From NCBI GenBank assembly GCA_965206355.1, contig OZ242212.1, forward strand, positions 1,302,001 through 1,366,000: DNA of 64,000 nucleotides, given 5' to 3'. The notes beneath the pieces were generated by a model. It did not search any database. It worked only from the letters and a program-made list of their open reading frames with translations, and was not told the origin of the DNA. Both the position numbers and the translations under genes were made by a program. Source of the stretch: Spongiihabitans sp965206355. Lineage in GTDB: Bacteria > Pseudomonadota > Gammaproteobacteria > Arenicellales > Poriferihabitantaceae. Positions 46,203 through 54,187 of the stretch are shown in pieces; the stretch's first letter is position 1, and every line of letters starts with the position of its first letter.

Positions 46203-47237
46203 CTACTGTAGCAGGTCGAACGCATCGCCCCAGCAGTCGGAAAGAAGATAGCCTTGCGGATACGGATCGGTGGGGTCAACGCCGATTTGGTGAATCCCAT
46301 AGATCCACCCACGCCCACTGATGCGCGTGAGGACGGCGGTTTTCCCACCGACAGTGCTCTCCCCGTACAGTTCGACATCAAACTGCCCGCCGGTGATGGA
46401 ATTCGCTACGATTTTATCGCCAACCTTAGCCTCCCTGTAAGCATGACGCACCGCCATTCGTGCGGCATTTCCGGTGCCACACGGTGAACGATCAATGCGA
46501 CCGGGTGGCAGAATGGTTGCGCCGGTCAGTTCGCCATCCTCAGTGGTGTCAACGAACATCATGTAAGCAAGCGAATTGATGGAGGGAATTTCGGGATGGC
46601 AAATAGTGACGGTATTTCGTAACGCCCGATGGATGCGACAACCGGCATCGACCAAAGCGCGTGCCTGTTCCGGGACGATCTTCAGTTTTAAGTTACGTGG
46701 GTTGATGAAGGCGTAATAAACGCCGCCGAAAGCGATGTCCACCGAAATTTCCCCCAATCCCGGCACATTCACTTCGACATCCAATGCTTCGACGAAAGCG
46801 GGGGGCATATCAAGGAGCACGCGGACGCATTTCCCGCCCTGACATTGCGCACGCGCAGTGACTAACCCGGCGGCGGTGTCAAGGCGGACGATGGTTTCGG
46901 GCTCCTTCATTTCGACCATCCCGGTTTCAAGAAGGACGGTCACCACACAAATTGCATTGGAGCCCGACATTGCGTGCGCCTTGTCGCTTTGCAGAATGAT
47001 GAACCCGACATCCGCGTCGGCGCGCGTCGGCGCGAAGACAAGGTTGGTGCTCATCTGTGCCTGACCGCGAGGCTCAAACACGCAAAACCGACGAAGCGAG
47101 TCACTTGTGTTGTTGAGGTAATCCATTTTTTCGGCCATGGTCGATCCGGGTACATCCACCACCCCGCCGGTGATTACGCGCCCAACCTCACCTTCGGCAT
47201 GGGCTTCAATCATGGTTAGTGTTTTACGCCACCTCAT
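46203..47237 (-). CDS. Proline racemase-superfamily protein (hydroxyproline epimerase-like)
   Basis: A 344-aa PrpF-fold enzyme of the proline racemase superfamily (RKTLTMIEAHAEGEVGRVITGG, DVPPGSTM-like DVPGSTMAEK, IDRSPCGTGNAARMA). The two acid/base positions are Ser91 (HAMSGSNAIC) and Cys253 (RSPCGTG). Cys/Cys is typical of proline racemase and 4-hydroxyproline 2-epimerase; Cys/Thr of trans-3-hydroxyproline dehydratase; Ser/Cys forms a separate group. Together with the downstream dehydrogenase it fits epimerisation of a hydroxy-L-proline. It is divergent from the ABC transporter. Confidence 0.83.
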   Translation of the reverse strand: MRWRKTLTMIEAHAEGEVGRVITGGVVDVPGSTMAEKMDYLNNTSDSLRRFCVFEPRGQAQMSTNLVFAPTRADADVGFIILQSDKAHAMSGSNAICVVTVLLETGMVEMKEPETIVRLDTAAGLVTARAQCQGGKCVRVLLDMPPAFVEALDVEVNVPGLGEISVDIAFGGVYYAFINPRNLKLKIVPEQARALVDAGCRIHRALRNTVTICHPEIPSINSLAYMMFVDTTEDGELTGATILPPGRIDRSPCGTGNAARMAVRHAYREAKVGDKIVANSITGGQFDVELYGESTVGGKTAVLTRISGRGWIYGIHQIGVDPTDPYPQGYLLSDCWGDAFDLLQ

Positions 47238-47302
47238 TGGCAGGAACCCCCAATTCCCCTCAAGTTGGTCCGTGATTTCGGTATTTTACAGCAATTTTTT
47301 GT

Positions 47303-47330
47303 AAATACTTGTTGTCGACAATAAGTATTT
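47303..47330. promoter_or_regulatory. 28-bp near-perfect palindrome, candidate GntR operator
   Basis: Centred between 47316 and 47317 on GTCGAC. Each arm reads outward from TTGTC|GACAA to AAGTATTT / AAATACTT; only one base pair breaks symmetry (G at 47311 against T at 47322). It lies between the divergent epimerase and ABC-transporter genes and shares its core with the site at 44058. The core fits the FCD-GntR operator pattern. Confidence 0.68.
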
Positions 47331-47452
47331 GTGCTATGTATAGGGGGCGGCATTTGCCGCCGGGCCATAATGGCGCTGGTACGTTCTCTCGGCCAACGTC
47401 TTTGGGTAATGTACAAACGCGAATATAAATTGACCATGTGCAGGAGGAAATC

Positions 47453-48268
47453 ATGATTCTGTCCAAGATTGTTACACCAGTGCTCATCGCTTTTTCAGTT
47501 TCGTTACTGGCGACCGGCGTGAGCCGTGCCGACAAAGTAGATGATGTTATTAACGCCGGCGTCGTACGTTGTGGTGTTGTGCTTGACTTTCCGCCCATCG
47601 GCTATCGTGACGCCAACAATGAGCCCGCTGGATTCGATGTTGAATACTGCAAGGATCTGGCCAAGGCACTCGATGTTGAATATAAAATTCTGCCGGTTAC
47701 CTGGGCGGAACGCCTGCCAGTGATTGTGACTAATCGCGCTGACGTTGTTTTTGGCGGTACCTCTGACTCGCTTGAACGAGCCAAAACAGTCGGTTTCACC
47801 ATTCCATATGCTATCTACTATGCCCAGGCTGTAGTCGGTAAAGATACCGGAATCACCCGCTTTGAGGACATGAAAGGCAAGCGTATCGCTGCTGCCGTTG
47901 GAACCGTCCCGGAGCAGGAGTTTTTGAAATACGCCAAGCGCTGGGGAACCGAAAACCTTTACCAGGGCTATCAAAGCGAAAACGAAGTTTTCCTTGCGGT
48001 TGCCCAAGGCAAAGCGGATGCTGGAATCACCACCAACACGGCGGTCAAACCGATTGCTGAGCGCTATGAGACGGTGATCGCTGGCCCACGGATGCCGTGG
48101 ACCACCGACTATACCTCGGTAGTGGGACCACGTAAGGATGTTGCCTGGCTTAATTACCTCAATCTGTTTATCACCCACCAAGTGCGTTCCGGGCGGTATC
48201 AGGAACTGTGGTCGCGGTTTGTCGGTAGTGAGGGCCCGGAATTGCGCGTTCCGGGAGTAATGTACTAG
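47453..48268 (+). CDS. Polar amino acid ABC transporter substrate-binding protein
   Basis: A 271-aa family 3 periplasmic binding protein. Signal peptide MILSKIVTPVLIAFSVSLLATGVSRA, then VVRCGVVLDFPPIGYRDANNEPAGFDVEYCKDLAKAL, ERLPVIVTNRADVVFGG, FEDMKGKRIAAAVGTVPEQ. CAGGAGG at 47439-47445 fixes the ATG. Followed by a stem-loop, two permeases and an ATPase; probable role uptake of hydroxyproline or a related imino acid. Confidence 0.9.
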   Translation: MILSKIVTPVLIAFSVSLLATGVSRADKVDDVINAGVVRCGVVLDFPPIGYRDANNEPAGFDVEYCKDLAKALDVEYKILPVTWAERLPVIVTNRADVVFGGTSDSLERAKTVGFTIPYAIYYAQAVVGKDTGITRFEDMKGKRIAAAVGTVPEQEFLKYAKRWGTENLYQGYQSENEVFLAVAQGKADAGITTNTAVKPIAERYETVIAGPRMPWTTDYTSVVGPRKDVAWLNYLNLFITHQVRSGRYQELWSRFVGSEGPELRVPGVMY

Positions 48269-48291
48269 GCTATCGGGCAAGTGAAATTGGA

Positions 48292-48313
48292 CGGGGCGGA
48301 CATCGCCGCCCCG
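48292..48313 (+). promoter_or_regulatory. Intercistronic stem-loop after the binding-protein gene
   Basis: CGGGGCGG and CCGCCCCG form a perfect 8-bp GC-rich stem with a 6-nt loop between the binding-protein and first permease genes. There is no T-run. Such hairpins typically stabilise the upstream mRNA so the binding protein is made in excess. Confidence 0.65.
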
Positions 48314-48335
48314 AACACAGCCTAGCGTATCGTTC

Positions 48336-48995
48336 GTGGATTACACTTTCCATTGGCGCCCGGTTTTTCGAGAATTGCCGGAGTTGTTGGGCGCGGGCCT
48401 TCTCACCATGGAGGTCGCCATCTTGTCTATGATTGCCGGCACATTCATCGGCCTTGCGCTCGCGCTTTGCCGTATGAACGGCCCGCGGATTTTACGATGG
48501 ATGGCCATCTCCTGGATTGAACTTGCGCGCAATACTCCGGCTATTTTTCAGCTATTCTTTTTTGCTTTTGGCATCGGCGCCTTCGGCATTCACCTCGCCC
48601 CGTATACGATTGTCCTGATGGGACTTTCTTTTAATAACGCCGGCTACCTCGCCGAAAATTTTCGCGGCGGATTCAAGGCGATACCGACGGTGCAGATTCA
48701 CGCTGCCCGCTCGCTCGGTATGTCGGCAACCCAGGCATATGTGCGCATAGTCATTCCACAATTATTCCGTATCGTTTACTACCCGATGACCAATCAAATG
48801 GTATGGGCGGTATTGATGAGTTCGCTTGGCATGCTGGTGGGATTTCGTGAATTATCCGGCGAGACTCAATTTTTCGCTTCGCGGACGTTTCGCATCTTCG
48901 AATACTTCGCCGTGACTGCGGTCATTTACTACGTGATCGTCAAATTGATCTTGGGTGCCTCTCGCCTCGTCGCATGGCGCATCTTTCGTTATTGA
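48336..48995 (+). CDS. Amino acid ABC transporter permease (HisM type), first
   Basis: A 219-aa inner-membrane subunit with about five helices and the family motifs IELARNTPAIFQLFFFAFG and the EAA loop HAARSLGMSATQAYVRIVIPQLFRIVYYPMTNQ. Starts with GTG at 48336. Gap of 9 bp to the second permease. Confidence 0.92.
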   Translation: MDYTFHWRPVFRELPELLGAGLLTMEVAILSMIAGTFIGLALALCRMNGPRILRWMAISWIELARNTPAIFQLFFFAFGIGAFGIHLAPYTIVLMGLSFNNAGYLAENFRGGFKAIPTVQIHAARSLGMSATQAYVRIVIPQLFRIVYYPMTNQMVWAVLMSSLGMLVGFRELSGETQFFASRTFRIFEYFAVTAVIYYVIVKLILGASRLVAWRIFRY

Positions 48996-49004
48996 GGGCT
49001 GAAG

Positions 49005-49679
49005 ATGACGGAAGAAACAAGCCAGGCGGTGGTTTTTTTCACCAGTTTCCAGGCAAGCGACCTGCGATTTATGGCCGAAGCCGCCGGTCGGACGGTGTTA
49101 ATTTCGGCCATTTCGATCAGTTTCGGTACGGTTTTCGGTTGCATCTTCGGGTGGATGGTGCATTCACTCAAGCTAGTCGGCAGTATCGCCCTTAATTTTG
49201 TTCTTGACATATTCCGCAGCGTACCGTTGATTATTCAGTTGATTTTGTTTTATAACTTGTTTCCATTGATCGGCGTCCACTTTGATCCTTTCGCCGCAGG
49301 AATTTTCGTTTTAACATTCTACACATCAGCGTTGGTCGCTAATGTTGTGCGTGGCGGTATCGAATCTGTTGGACAACCCATGCGACGCGCGGCCAGGTCT
49401 CTGGGCATGAGTTACTGGCAGGATATGTTTCACGTGGTGGCGCCGATTGGGGTGCGCGCGGTGTTTCCGGCCTGGATCGGTGTGGCGCTTGGTATACTCA
49501 AAGACAGTGCCCTGGTTTCGGTACTCGGTTATGTGGAGCTACTTCGCGCCTCGCAGATTTTGATTACACGAACCCAGGAACCTTTTCTCATTCTGGCTGT
49601 CGCCGGCGCATTTTATTTCGCGCTTTCGTTCCCTGTTTCCAGGTTCGGGATGCGTTTGGAGGCGAAGTGGCGGTCATGA
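49005..49679 (+). CDS. Amino acid ABC transporter permease (HisM type), second
   Basis: A 224-aa permease: FRSVPLIIQLILFYNLFPLIG, ARSLGMSYWQDMFHVVAPIGVRAVFPAWIGVALGILKDSALVSVLG. Pairs with the first permease to form the translocation channel. Its stop overlaps the ATPase start (ATGA at 49676). Confidence 0.92.
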   Translation: MTEETSQAVVFFTSFQASDLRFMAEAAGRTVLISAISISFGTVFGCIFGWMVHSLKLVGSIALNFVLDIFRSVPLIIQLILFYNLFPLIGVHFDPFAAGIFVLTFYTSALVANVVRGGIESVGQPMRRAARSLGMSYWQDMFHVVAPIGVRAVFPAWIGVALGILKDSALVSVLGYVELLRASQILITRTQEPFLILAVAGAFYFALSFPVSRFGMRLEAKWRS

Positions 49680-50398
49680 TCGAAGTGCAGGATTTACACA
49701 AATATTTTGGTGAACTGCATGTTCTCAAAGGCATTAATGTGACCGTCGAAAAAGGTGAAGTGCTGAGCATAATCGGCGCTTCCGGATCAGGAAAATCCAC
49801 CTTTCTTTATTGTATCAATGCGCTTGAGCCGATCCAGCGAGGCGAGGTGGTTGTAGATGGCGTGTCGGTACATGCTCGCAGAACCGATATTAATAAATTG
49901 CGACAGAATCTCGGCATGGTTTTTCAGCAGTGGAACTCTTTCCCGCATCTTACCGCTCTGGAAAATGTTGCGCTTGCACCGCGCATCGTCAAGAAGAAGT
50001 CAGGAGCGGAGGCGCGCGAAATTTCCCGCAAACAACTTCAGCACGTGGGTCTCGGTGACAAGCTTAATGCGTACCCTTCAGCGCTTTCCGGTGGCCAGCA
50101 GCAACGGCTTGCGATTGCGCGTGCGTTGGCGATGGAGCCGAATTACATGTTGTTCGACGAAGCGACTTCGGCACTTGATCCCGAACTGGTTGGTGAAGTT
50201 CTCGACACTATGCGCCTGCTTGCTGAAGAGGGTATAACCATGATTTGTGTAACCCATGAGATGGGTTTCGCGCGGGATGTATCCGATCGGATTGCATATT
50301 TTCATGAAGGAATCATTGAAGAGATTGGACCACCCGCGCAACTTTTCACCGATCCTCAATCCGAAAACACCAAAAAATTTCTACACAATGTTCGATAA
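49676..50398 (+). CDS. Amino acid ABC transporter ATPase
   Basis: A 240-aa GlnQ-type ATPase: Walker A GASGSGKS, Q-loop MVFQQWNSFPHLTALENV, signature LSGGQQQRLAIARAL, Walker B MLFDEATSALDPE, H-loop CVTHEMGFARDVSDRI. ATG at 49676 overlaps the permease stop; the GTG at 49667 is in frame but would lie inside the upstream gene. Confidence 0.94.
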   Translation: MIEVQDLHKYFGELHVLKGINVTVEKGEVLSIIGASGSGKSTFLYCINALEPIQRGEVVVDGVSVHARRTDINKLRQNLGMVFQQWNSFPHLTALENVALAPRIVKKKSGAEAREISRKQLQHVGLGDKLNAYPSALSGGQQQRLAIARALAMEPNYMLFDEATSALDPELVGEVLDTMRLLAEEGITMICVTHEMGFARDVSDRIAYFHEGIIEEIGPPAQLFTDPQSENTKKFLHNVR

Positions 50399-50420
50399 CC
50401 GCGAGGTGGCGCATGACGCA

Positions 50421-51527
50421 ATGAAAATCACTGGATTACGAATGCATCGCATGGACTTGCCACTCAAGGAGGGGCGATATAGTTGGGGAGATGGGAAGTT
50501 TGTCGAAGTTTTTGACAGTACGTTGGTGGTGGTCGAAACTGATGCGGGCATCGAGGGTTATGGCGAAGTATGCCCGTTGGGGCCGGTCTACTTGCCTGCT
50601 TTTGCGGCGGGCGTGCGCGCCGGCGCCGGCGAAATGGCACCACACTTGATTGGACTTGACCCCACCAATCTCACGCGGGTGAATGACACCATGGACACGG
50701 CATTGTCGAGACATCCTTACGCCAAGTCGCCTATCGATATTGCGTGCTGGGATATTCTGGGCAAGTCACTGAGCGTCCCGGTATGCCATCTGCTGGGGGG
50801 CGAGCAGGGTGAGGCGGTCGCACTTTATCGTGCCATCAGTCAGTTGCCCGCCGATGAAATGGCCGCCAATGTCGCTTCATACCGCGAGGCAGGCTATCGA
50901 AAATTCCAGTTGAAAGTCGGTGCGCAGGCGAAAGCGGATATTCAGCGCATTCACGCTGTGAGATCAGTTTTGCATGAAGATGAGATTTTGGTCGCTGACG
51001 CCAACCGTGGTTGGCAGGCGCATAACGCATTGCGTGTGGTGAGTGCTGTCGCCGATCTGGATGTGTATATTGAGCAACCCTGTCGATCATACAAGGACTC
51101 CCTCGCCATACGACGGCACACTAATCTTCCTTTCATACTGGACGAGTCCATCGATGGCCTGACATCGTTGTTACGCGCTTACCAAGACGGTGCAATGGAC
51201 GCGGTAAATCTCAAAATATCAAAACTCGGTGGCTTGTTGAAAACACGCATTCTCCGGGATGTCTGTGTGGAGCTGGATATTCCGATGACCATAGAGGATA
51301 CCTGGGGCGGGGACATTACCACCGCCACCATCGCACATCTGGCACACTCCACCCCGCAACGATGTCGATTTAGCTCCACCGACTTCAATGACTATGTGAC
51401 GGTTGCCAATGCCGAAGGTACGCCACCTCGCGTCGGTGGAACAATGATGGCGTCACGCCAGCCGGGGTTGGGGGTTGTTCCTGATTGGAAGGTGTGGGGC
51501 GAGCCGATCGGCGTTTATCGGGCATAG
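50421..51527 (+). CDS. Mandelate racemase/muconate lactonizing-family enzyme (hydroxyproline dehydratase or betaine epimerase type)
   Basis: A 368-aa enolase-superfamily enzyme. Two opposed lysines, K165 (KFQLKVG) and K265 (VNLKISKLGG), and the metal ligands D193 (VADANRGW), E218 (YIEQPC) and D241 (ILDES) are present. The K165/K265 pair is as in cis-3-hydroxy-L-proline dehydratases and 4-hydroxyproline betaine 2-epimerases. Next to an amino acid transporter and an epimerase it likely handles a proline derivative. The ATG at 50421 is used; ATG at 50388 would overlap the ATPase gene. Confidence 0.83.
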   Translation: MKITGLRMHRMDLPLKEGRYSWGDGKFVEVFDSTLVVVETDAGIEGYGEVCPLGPVYLPAFAAGVRAGAGEMAPHLIGLDPTNLTRVNDTMDTALSRHPYAKSPIDIACWDILGKSLSVPVCHLLGGEQGEAVALYRAISQLPADEMAANVASYREAGYRKFQLKVGAQAKADIQRIHAVRSVLHEDEILVADANRGWQAHNALRVVSAVADLDVYIEQPCRSYKDSLAIRRHTNLPFILDESIDGLTSLLRAYQDGAMDAVNLKISKLGGLLKTRILRDVCVELDIPMTIEDTWGGDITTATIAHLAHSTPQRCRFSSTDFNDYVTVANAEGTPPRVGGTMMASRQPGLGVVPDWKVWGEPIGVYRA

Positions 51528-51555
51528 CAAAGGGCAAACCCTTTGACTGTGTGCG

Positions 51556-52490
51556 TTAAGGTAGCAGCACCGTCGTCCCCGTGGTGCGGCGGTTTTCTAA
51601 ATCTTTGTGGGCGGTTACCGCTTCGGACAGTGGGTAGGTTTGGTTGATGCGGATGCTGAGTGCGCCGGAGAGTACCGCGTCGAATACTTCGCCTGCGCGG
51701 TAGATTAATTCGTCGCGGCCGGCGGTGTAGTGAGACCTTTGCACGGAAGATGATTTCGCTTTTAGGCCAGGCAAAAACGCACGGAATGAGGGAGTTTATG
51801 CTTATAAATGACCGATTGAGTACGATTTTAACGCAGCATGGAGGTGAAATGGCTTTCGTGCAAAGGTCTCGTAGTGAAACAGTGAGGGGCGGGTCAGGTA
51901 GAGTCCGCCTTTGGTGTTCAGGATGCCGATGTCCAGGGGCTCGACCTTGCCGGAGGATTGGCCGAAAGAGACCAGGGTGCCGCGGGTTTTGAGGCAGTCC
52001 AGGGACGGCGTGAAGGTCGCCTGTCCCACCGAATCGTACACCACCGGCACGCCCGTGCCGCCGGTGATTTCTTGCACGCCCTCGACGAAGTTTTCGCGGC
52101 TGTAGTTGATGACATATTGGCAGCCGTTGGCCTGGGCGAGGGCGGTTTTTTCTTCGGAGCCGGCGGTGCCGATCACGGTGACGCCGAGGTGTTTGGCCCA
52201 CTGGCAGGCGAGCAATCCGACTCCGCCGGCGGCGGCGTGGAACAAAATCGTCTCCCCGGCCTTGACCCGGTAGGCGCTGCGGTCGTCAATGCCGTCGGGA
52301 ATTTTTACCGCCCGCGCCGCCGGCAGGTTGCGCGCTTCGCAATAGGCGCCGAGGGGCGGCGAAGCGTAGGCGACCCGCTCACCGACGCTGAAATCGCTCA
52401 CACTGGCGCCGACCTTTTCCACCACCCCCGCCCCTTCAAGGCCCGGCGTGAACGGCAGTTGCGGCGCCGCCGCGGATTCCCGGTGTTCAC
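51556..52490 (-). pseudogene. Quinone oxidoreductase pseudogene split by a MITE
   Basis: Minus-strand remnants of an NAD(P)H:quinone oxidoreductase: PFTPGLEGAGVVEKVGASVS, ETILFHAAAGGVGLLACQWA, GTAGSEEKTALAQANGCQYV, VVYDSVGQATFTPSLDCLKT, RGTLVSFGQSSGKVEP and, after the MITE, SHYTAGRDELIYRAGEVFDA to GTTVLLP. Three lesions are visible: the N-terminal 50-60 residues are missing, about 17 codons are lost between GIDDRSA and YRVKAGE, and a 139-bp MITE (51732-51870) interrupts LFHY/SHYTAGR. Confidence 0.85.
51732..51870 (+). mobile_element. MITE copy 3 (139 bp, TSD GTAGT) inside a gene
   Basis: GAGACCTTTGCACG ... CGTGCAAAGGTCTC, flanked by GTAGT at 51727-51731 and 51871-51875. Removing the element plus one GTAGT restores the quinone oxidoreductase reading across LFHY-TAGR, which proves the insertion and its boundaries. 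Confidence 0.95.
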
Positions 52491-52586
52491 CGGGTACTTT
52501 CCGCGGAGCGGGCGAGCTGCCCTGCCCCGCGGATTCTTACCTGGGCGGCGTCAGAGGCGACTGTCGACCGGCGACCGGCGACCAGG

Positions 52587-53539
52587 TTATTCGCCGGTGA
52601 GGGCTTTTGCACCCACCGCCGAGATCAACGCCTTGTGCTTGGCGATCTCGGTCTGGTGGTAGCGGCTCAGGGCGTCGCCCGACAGCCATTCCTCACAGGC
52701 AAGCCCGTCATCAACGCAGAACTTTTGCCACTCGTCGGAATTAAACAGCGTCGCGAACAAATCTATGTACCACTGTTGCGCATCTTCGGACATGTCCGGC
52801 GGCCCGTTGATGGAGCGCTGCATGTAGTATTGCAGATCATGGCCGAGCTCCTTGGCGGTGGGGATGTCGGGATAGGCCGGAAGCCGCTCGGCGGTGAATT
52901 GCACCAGGGGTTTGGTGTTGCCGGCGCGGTAAAACTCGTTTTGCTCCGCCGGATTGTTCACGGTTGAGTCAATGTGGTTGCCCACCAGGTTTTTGGCCAC
53001 GGTGCCGCCGCCGGGGAAAGGAATGTAGGTAACCTCATAATCAAAGTAGTCCCCCATCATCGCGGTCAGGATGGAATCTTCCTGGCCGGAGCCGGTGCCA
53101 CCCACTTTCCAGCTTTTGCCGGCGGCTTTGACCGCGCCCACGTAACTGTCCAGGTCGGTGATGTCGGCGCGATCCTGATTAACCCACAGCAGGAAATTGT
53201 CCAGCGCCATGCGGCCAATGGGCGTGAAATTCCCGACATCAACACCGATGCCTTTCTGAATGATGGGCGTGGTATAGAAACTGTTCAGGGTCACCAGCAC
53301 AACGTGGTCATCGCCAGCTTTGTCCTGCAAATAGCGTAGCGCTTCAGCGCCCGACCCGCCGGGTTTGTTGATCGGAATAAATGGCCGCGGCGAGAGGTTT
53401 TTCTTCTCGATCAGCCCCTGCAACAGGCGCGCGATCTGATCCGCGCCGCCGCCAGCGCCGGCCATGATGATGAGTTCAATGGGCTTTTTCGGCGACCAGT
53501 CGCTGAACGCCAGCGTTGAAAGACCCAGCCCCAGCGCGA
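52587..53539 (-). pseudogene. TctC-type (TTT) solute receptor, 5' end removed by an IS fragment
   Basis: Reads (A)LGLGLSTLAFSDWSPKKPIE then LIIMAGAGGGADQIARLLQG, INKPGGSGAEALRYLQ, GGTGSGQEDSILTAMMGDYF, YIPFPGGGTVAKNLVGNHID, YPDIPTAKELGHDLQYYMQR and AVGAKALTGE. This is a tripartite tricarboxylate transporter receptor. The start codon and first part of the signal peptide are replaced by the IS481-like fragment at 53540. An internal ATG at 53465 leaves 292 aa but no export signal. No TctA/TctB genes are present. Confidence 0.8.
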
Positions 53540-53770
53540 CAGCGGTACAGGGTGCGGCGGCTGACCGAAAAGGCCTCGCAAGCAGCGGCGGTGCCGTGGG
53601 TCTGCCAAAAGCGCAGAATGGTGATTCGGTGTTGGGCTTGTGGGTTCATCTGCCCACGATACCCGATGCGGGCAACGCGATAAAACTCCTTGATGAGGTG
53701 GCCGATGTGGTGGGTTTTTACAGCATCTCCTCCGAGCCCGGGGAGTGCCAGATGTTTCTGAGCTTATGCA
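53540..53770 (-). mobile_element. Truncated IS481-like element (right-end 231 bp)
   Basis: Colinear without gaps with 41121-41351, the right end of the full IS, at about 93 percent identity, including the terminal repeat and the first 37 codons of the transposase. It has the same orientation. The rest of the element is absent and the break point lies in the receptor gene. Confidence 0.92.
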
Positions 53771-53901
53771 GGCCATGTTTGATGCCATCCCATTATGGGA
53801 CAAATCGGGTGGTAGTTTAGCGCTGGAGCGAGTTTTTCAGAATTGTCAGGGCATATCTTGACGGATTCAGTCGCTAGTGTGCGGGATTTTAGGAAGATTC
53901 T

Positions 53902-53913
53902 TGGGAATTCCCA
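53902..53913. promoter_or_regulatory. Palindrome TGGGAATTCCCA upstream of the YcaO operon
   Basis: A perfect 12-bp palindrome, with nearly symmetric TTCT/AGAA flanks, about 275 bp before the first YcaO start and 85 bp before MITE copy 4. Possible operator; no regulator is encoded nearby. The other sequence between 53771 and 53998 shows no supported gene. Confidence 0.35.
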
Positions 53914-53998
53914 GAATTCCTCGGAGCATCCGCGCAATTTGTGGTCGCAATTTTGGCTGGGATACATGGTATTATCATAGTCTGGCTAACTATTATGA

Positions 53999-54137
53999 GA
54001 GACCTTTGCACGAAAGCCATTTCACCTGCATGCTGTGTTAAAATCGTACTCAATCGGTCATTTATAAGCATAAACTCCCTCATTCCGTGCGTTTTTGCCT
54101 GGCCTGAAAGCGAAATCATCTTCCGTGCAAAGGTCTC
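53999..54137 (-). mobile_element. MITE copy 4 (139 bp, inverted) upstream of the YcaO genes
   Basis: Same element as copies 1-3 but in opposite orientation: CGAAAGCCATTTCACC near the left end, CGAAATCATCTTCCGTGCAA near the right. Flanks share ATGA (53995-53998 and 54138-54141), an imperfect or 4-bp duplication. It ends 50 bp before the ATG of the first YcaO gene, so it lies in the promoter or leader of that operon. Confidence 0.92.
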
Positions 54138-54187
54138 ATGAAATTAACCGCGCCGTCGCACCCTATTGGCGCGCGCATATAACCACC

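Noticed and set aside
47504..48280. 258-aa minus-strand frame
   Set aside because: Antisense of the binding-protein gene, which has a signal peptide, a ribosome-binding site and operon context.
51958..52662. 234-aa plus-strand frame across the quinone oxidoreductase and TctC genes
   Set aside because: Antisense shadow in GC-rich DNA; Gly/Ala/Arg-rich with no domain.
53775..53861. 28-aa frame (MFDAIPLWDKSGG...) as a RiPP precursor
   Set aside because: Only one Cys, no ribosome-binding site, no recognisable leader, and it starts five bases from the IS fragment end.
53764..53967. 67-aa Cys-containing minus-strand frame as precursor
   Set aside because: Its 3' end runs into the IS fragment and it points away from the enzymes; no leader motif.
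53889..54141. 60-75 aa frames in the MITE copies (containing MREFMLINDRLST)
   Set aside because: They span the MITE ends and differ in start and end at each site; identity across copies is explained by the element being mobile.
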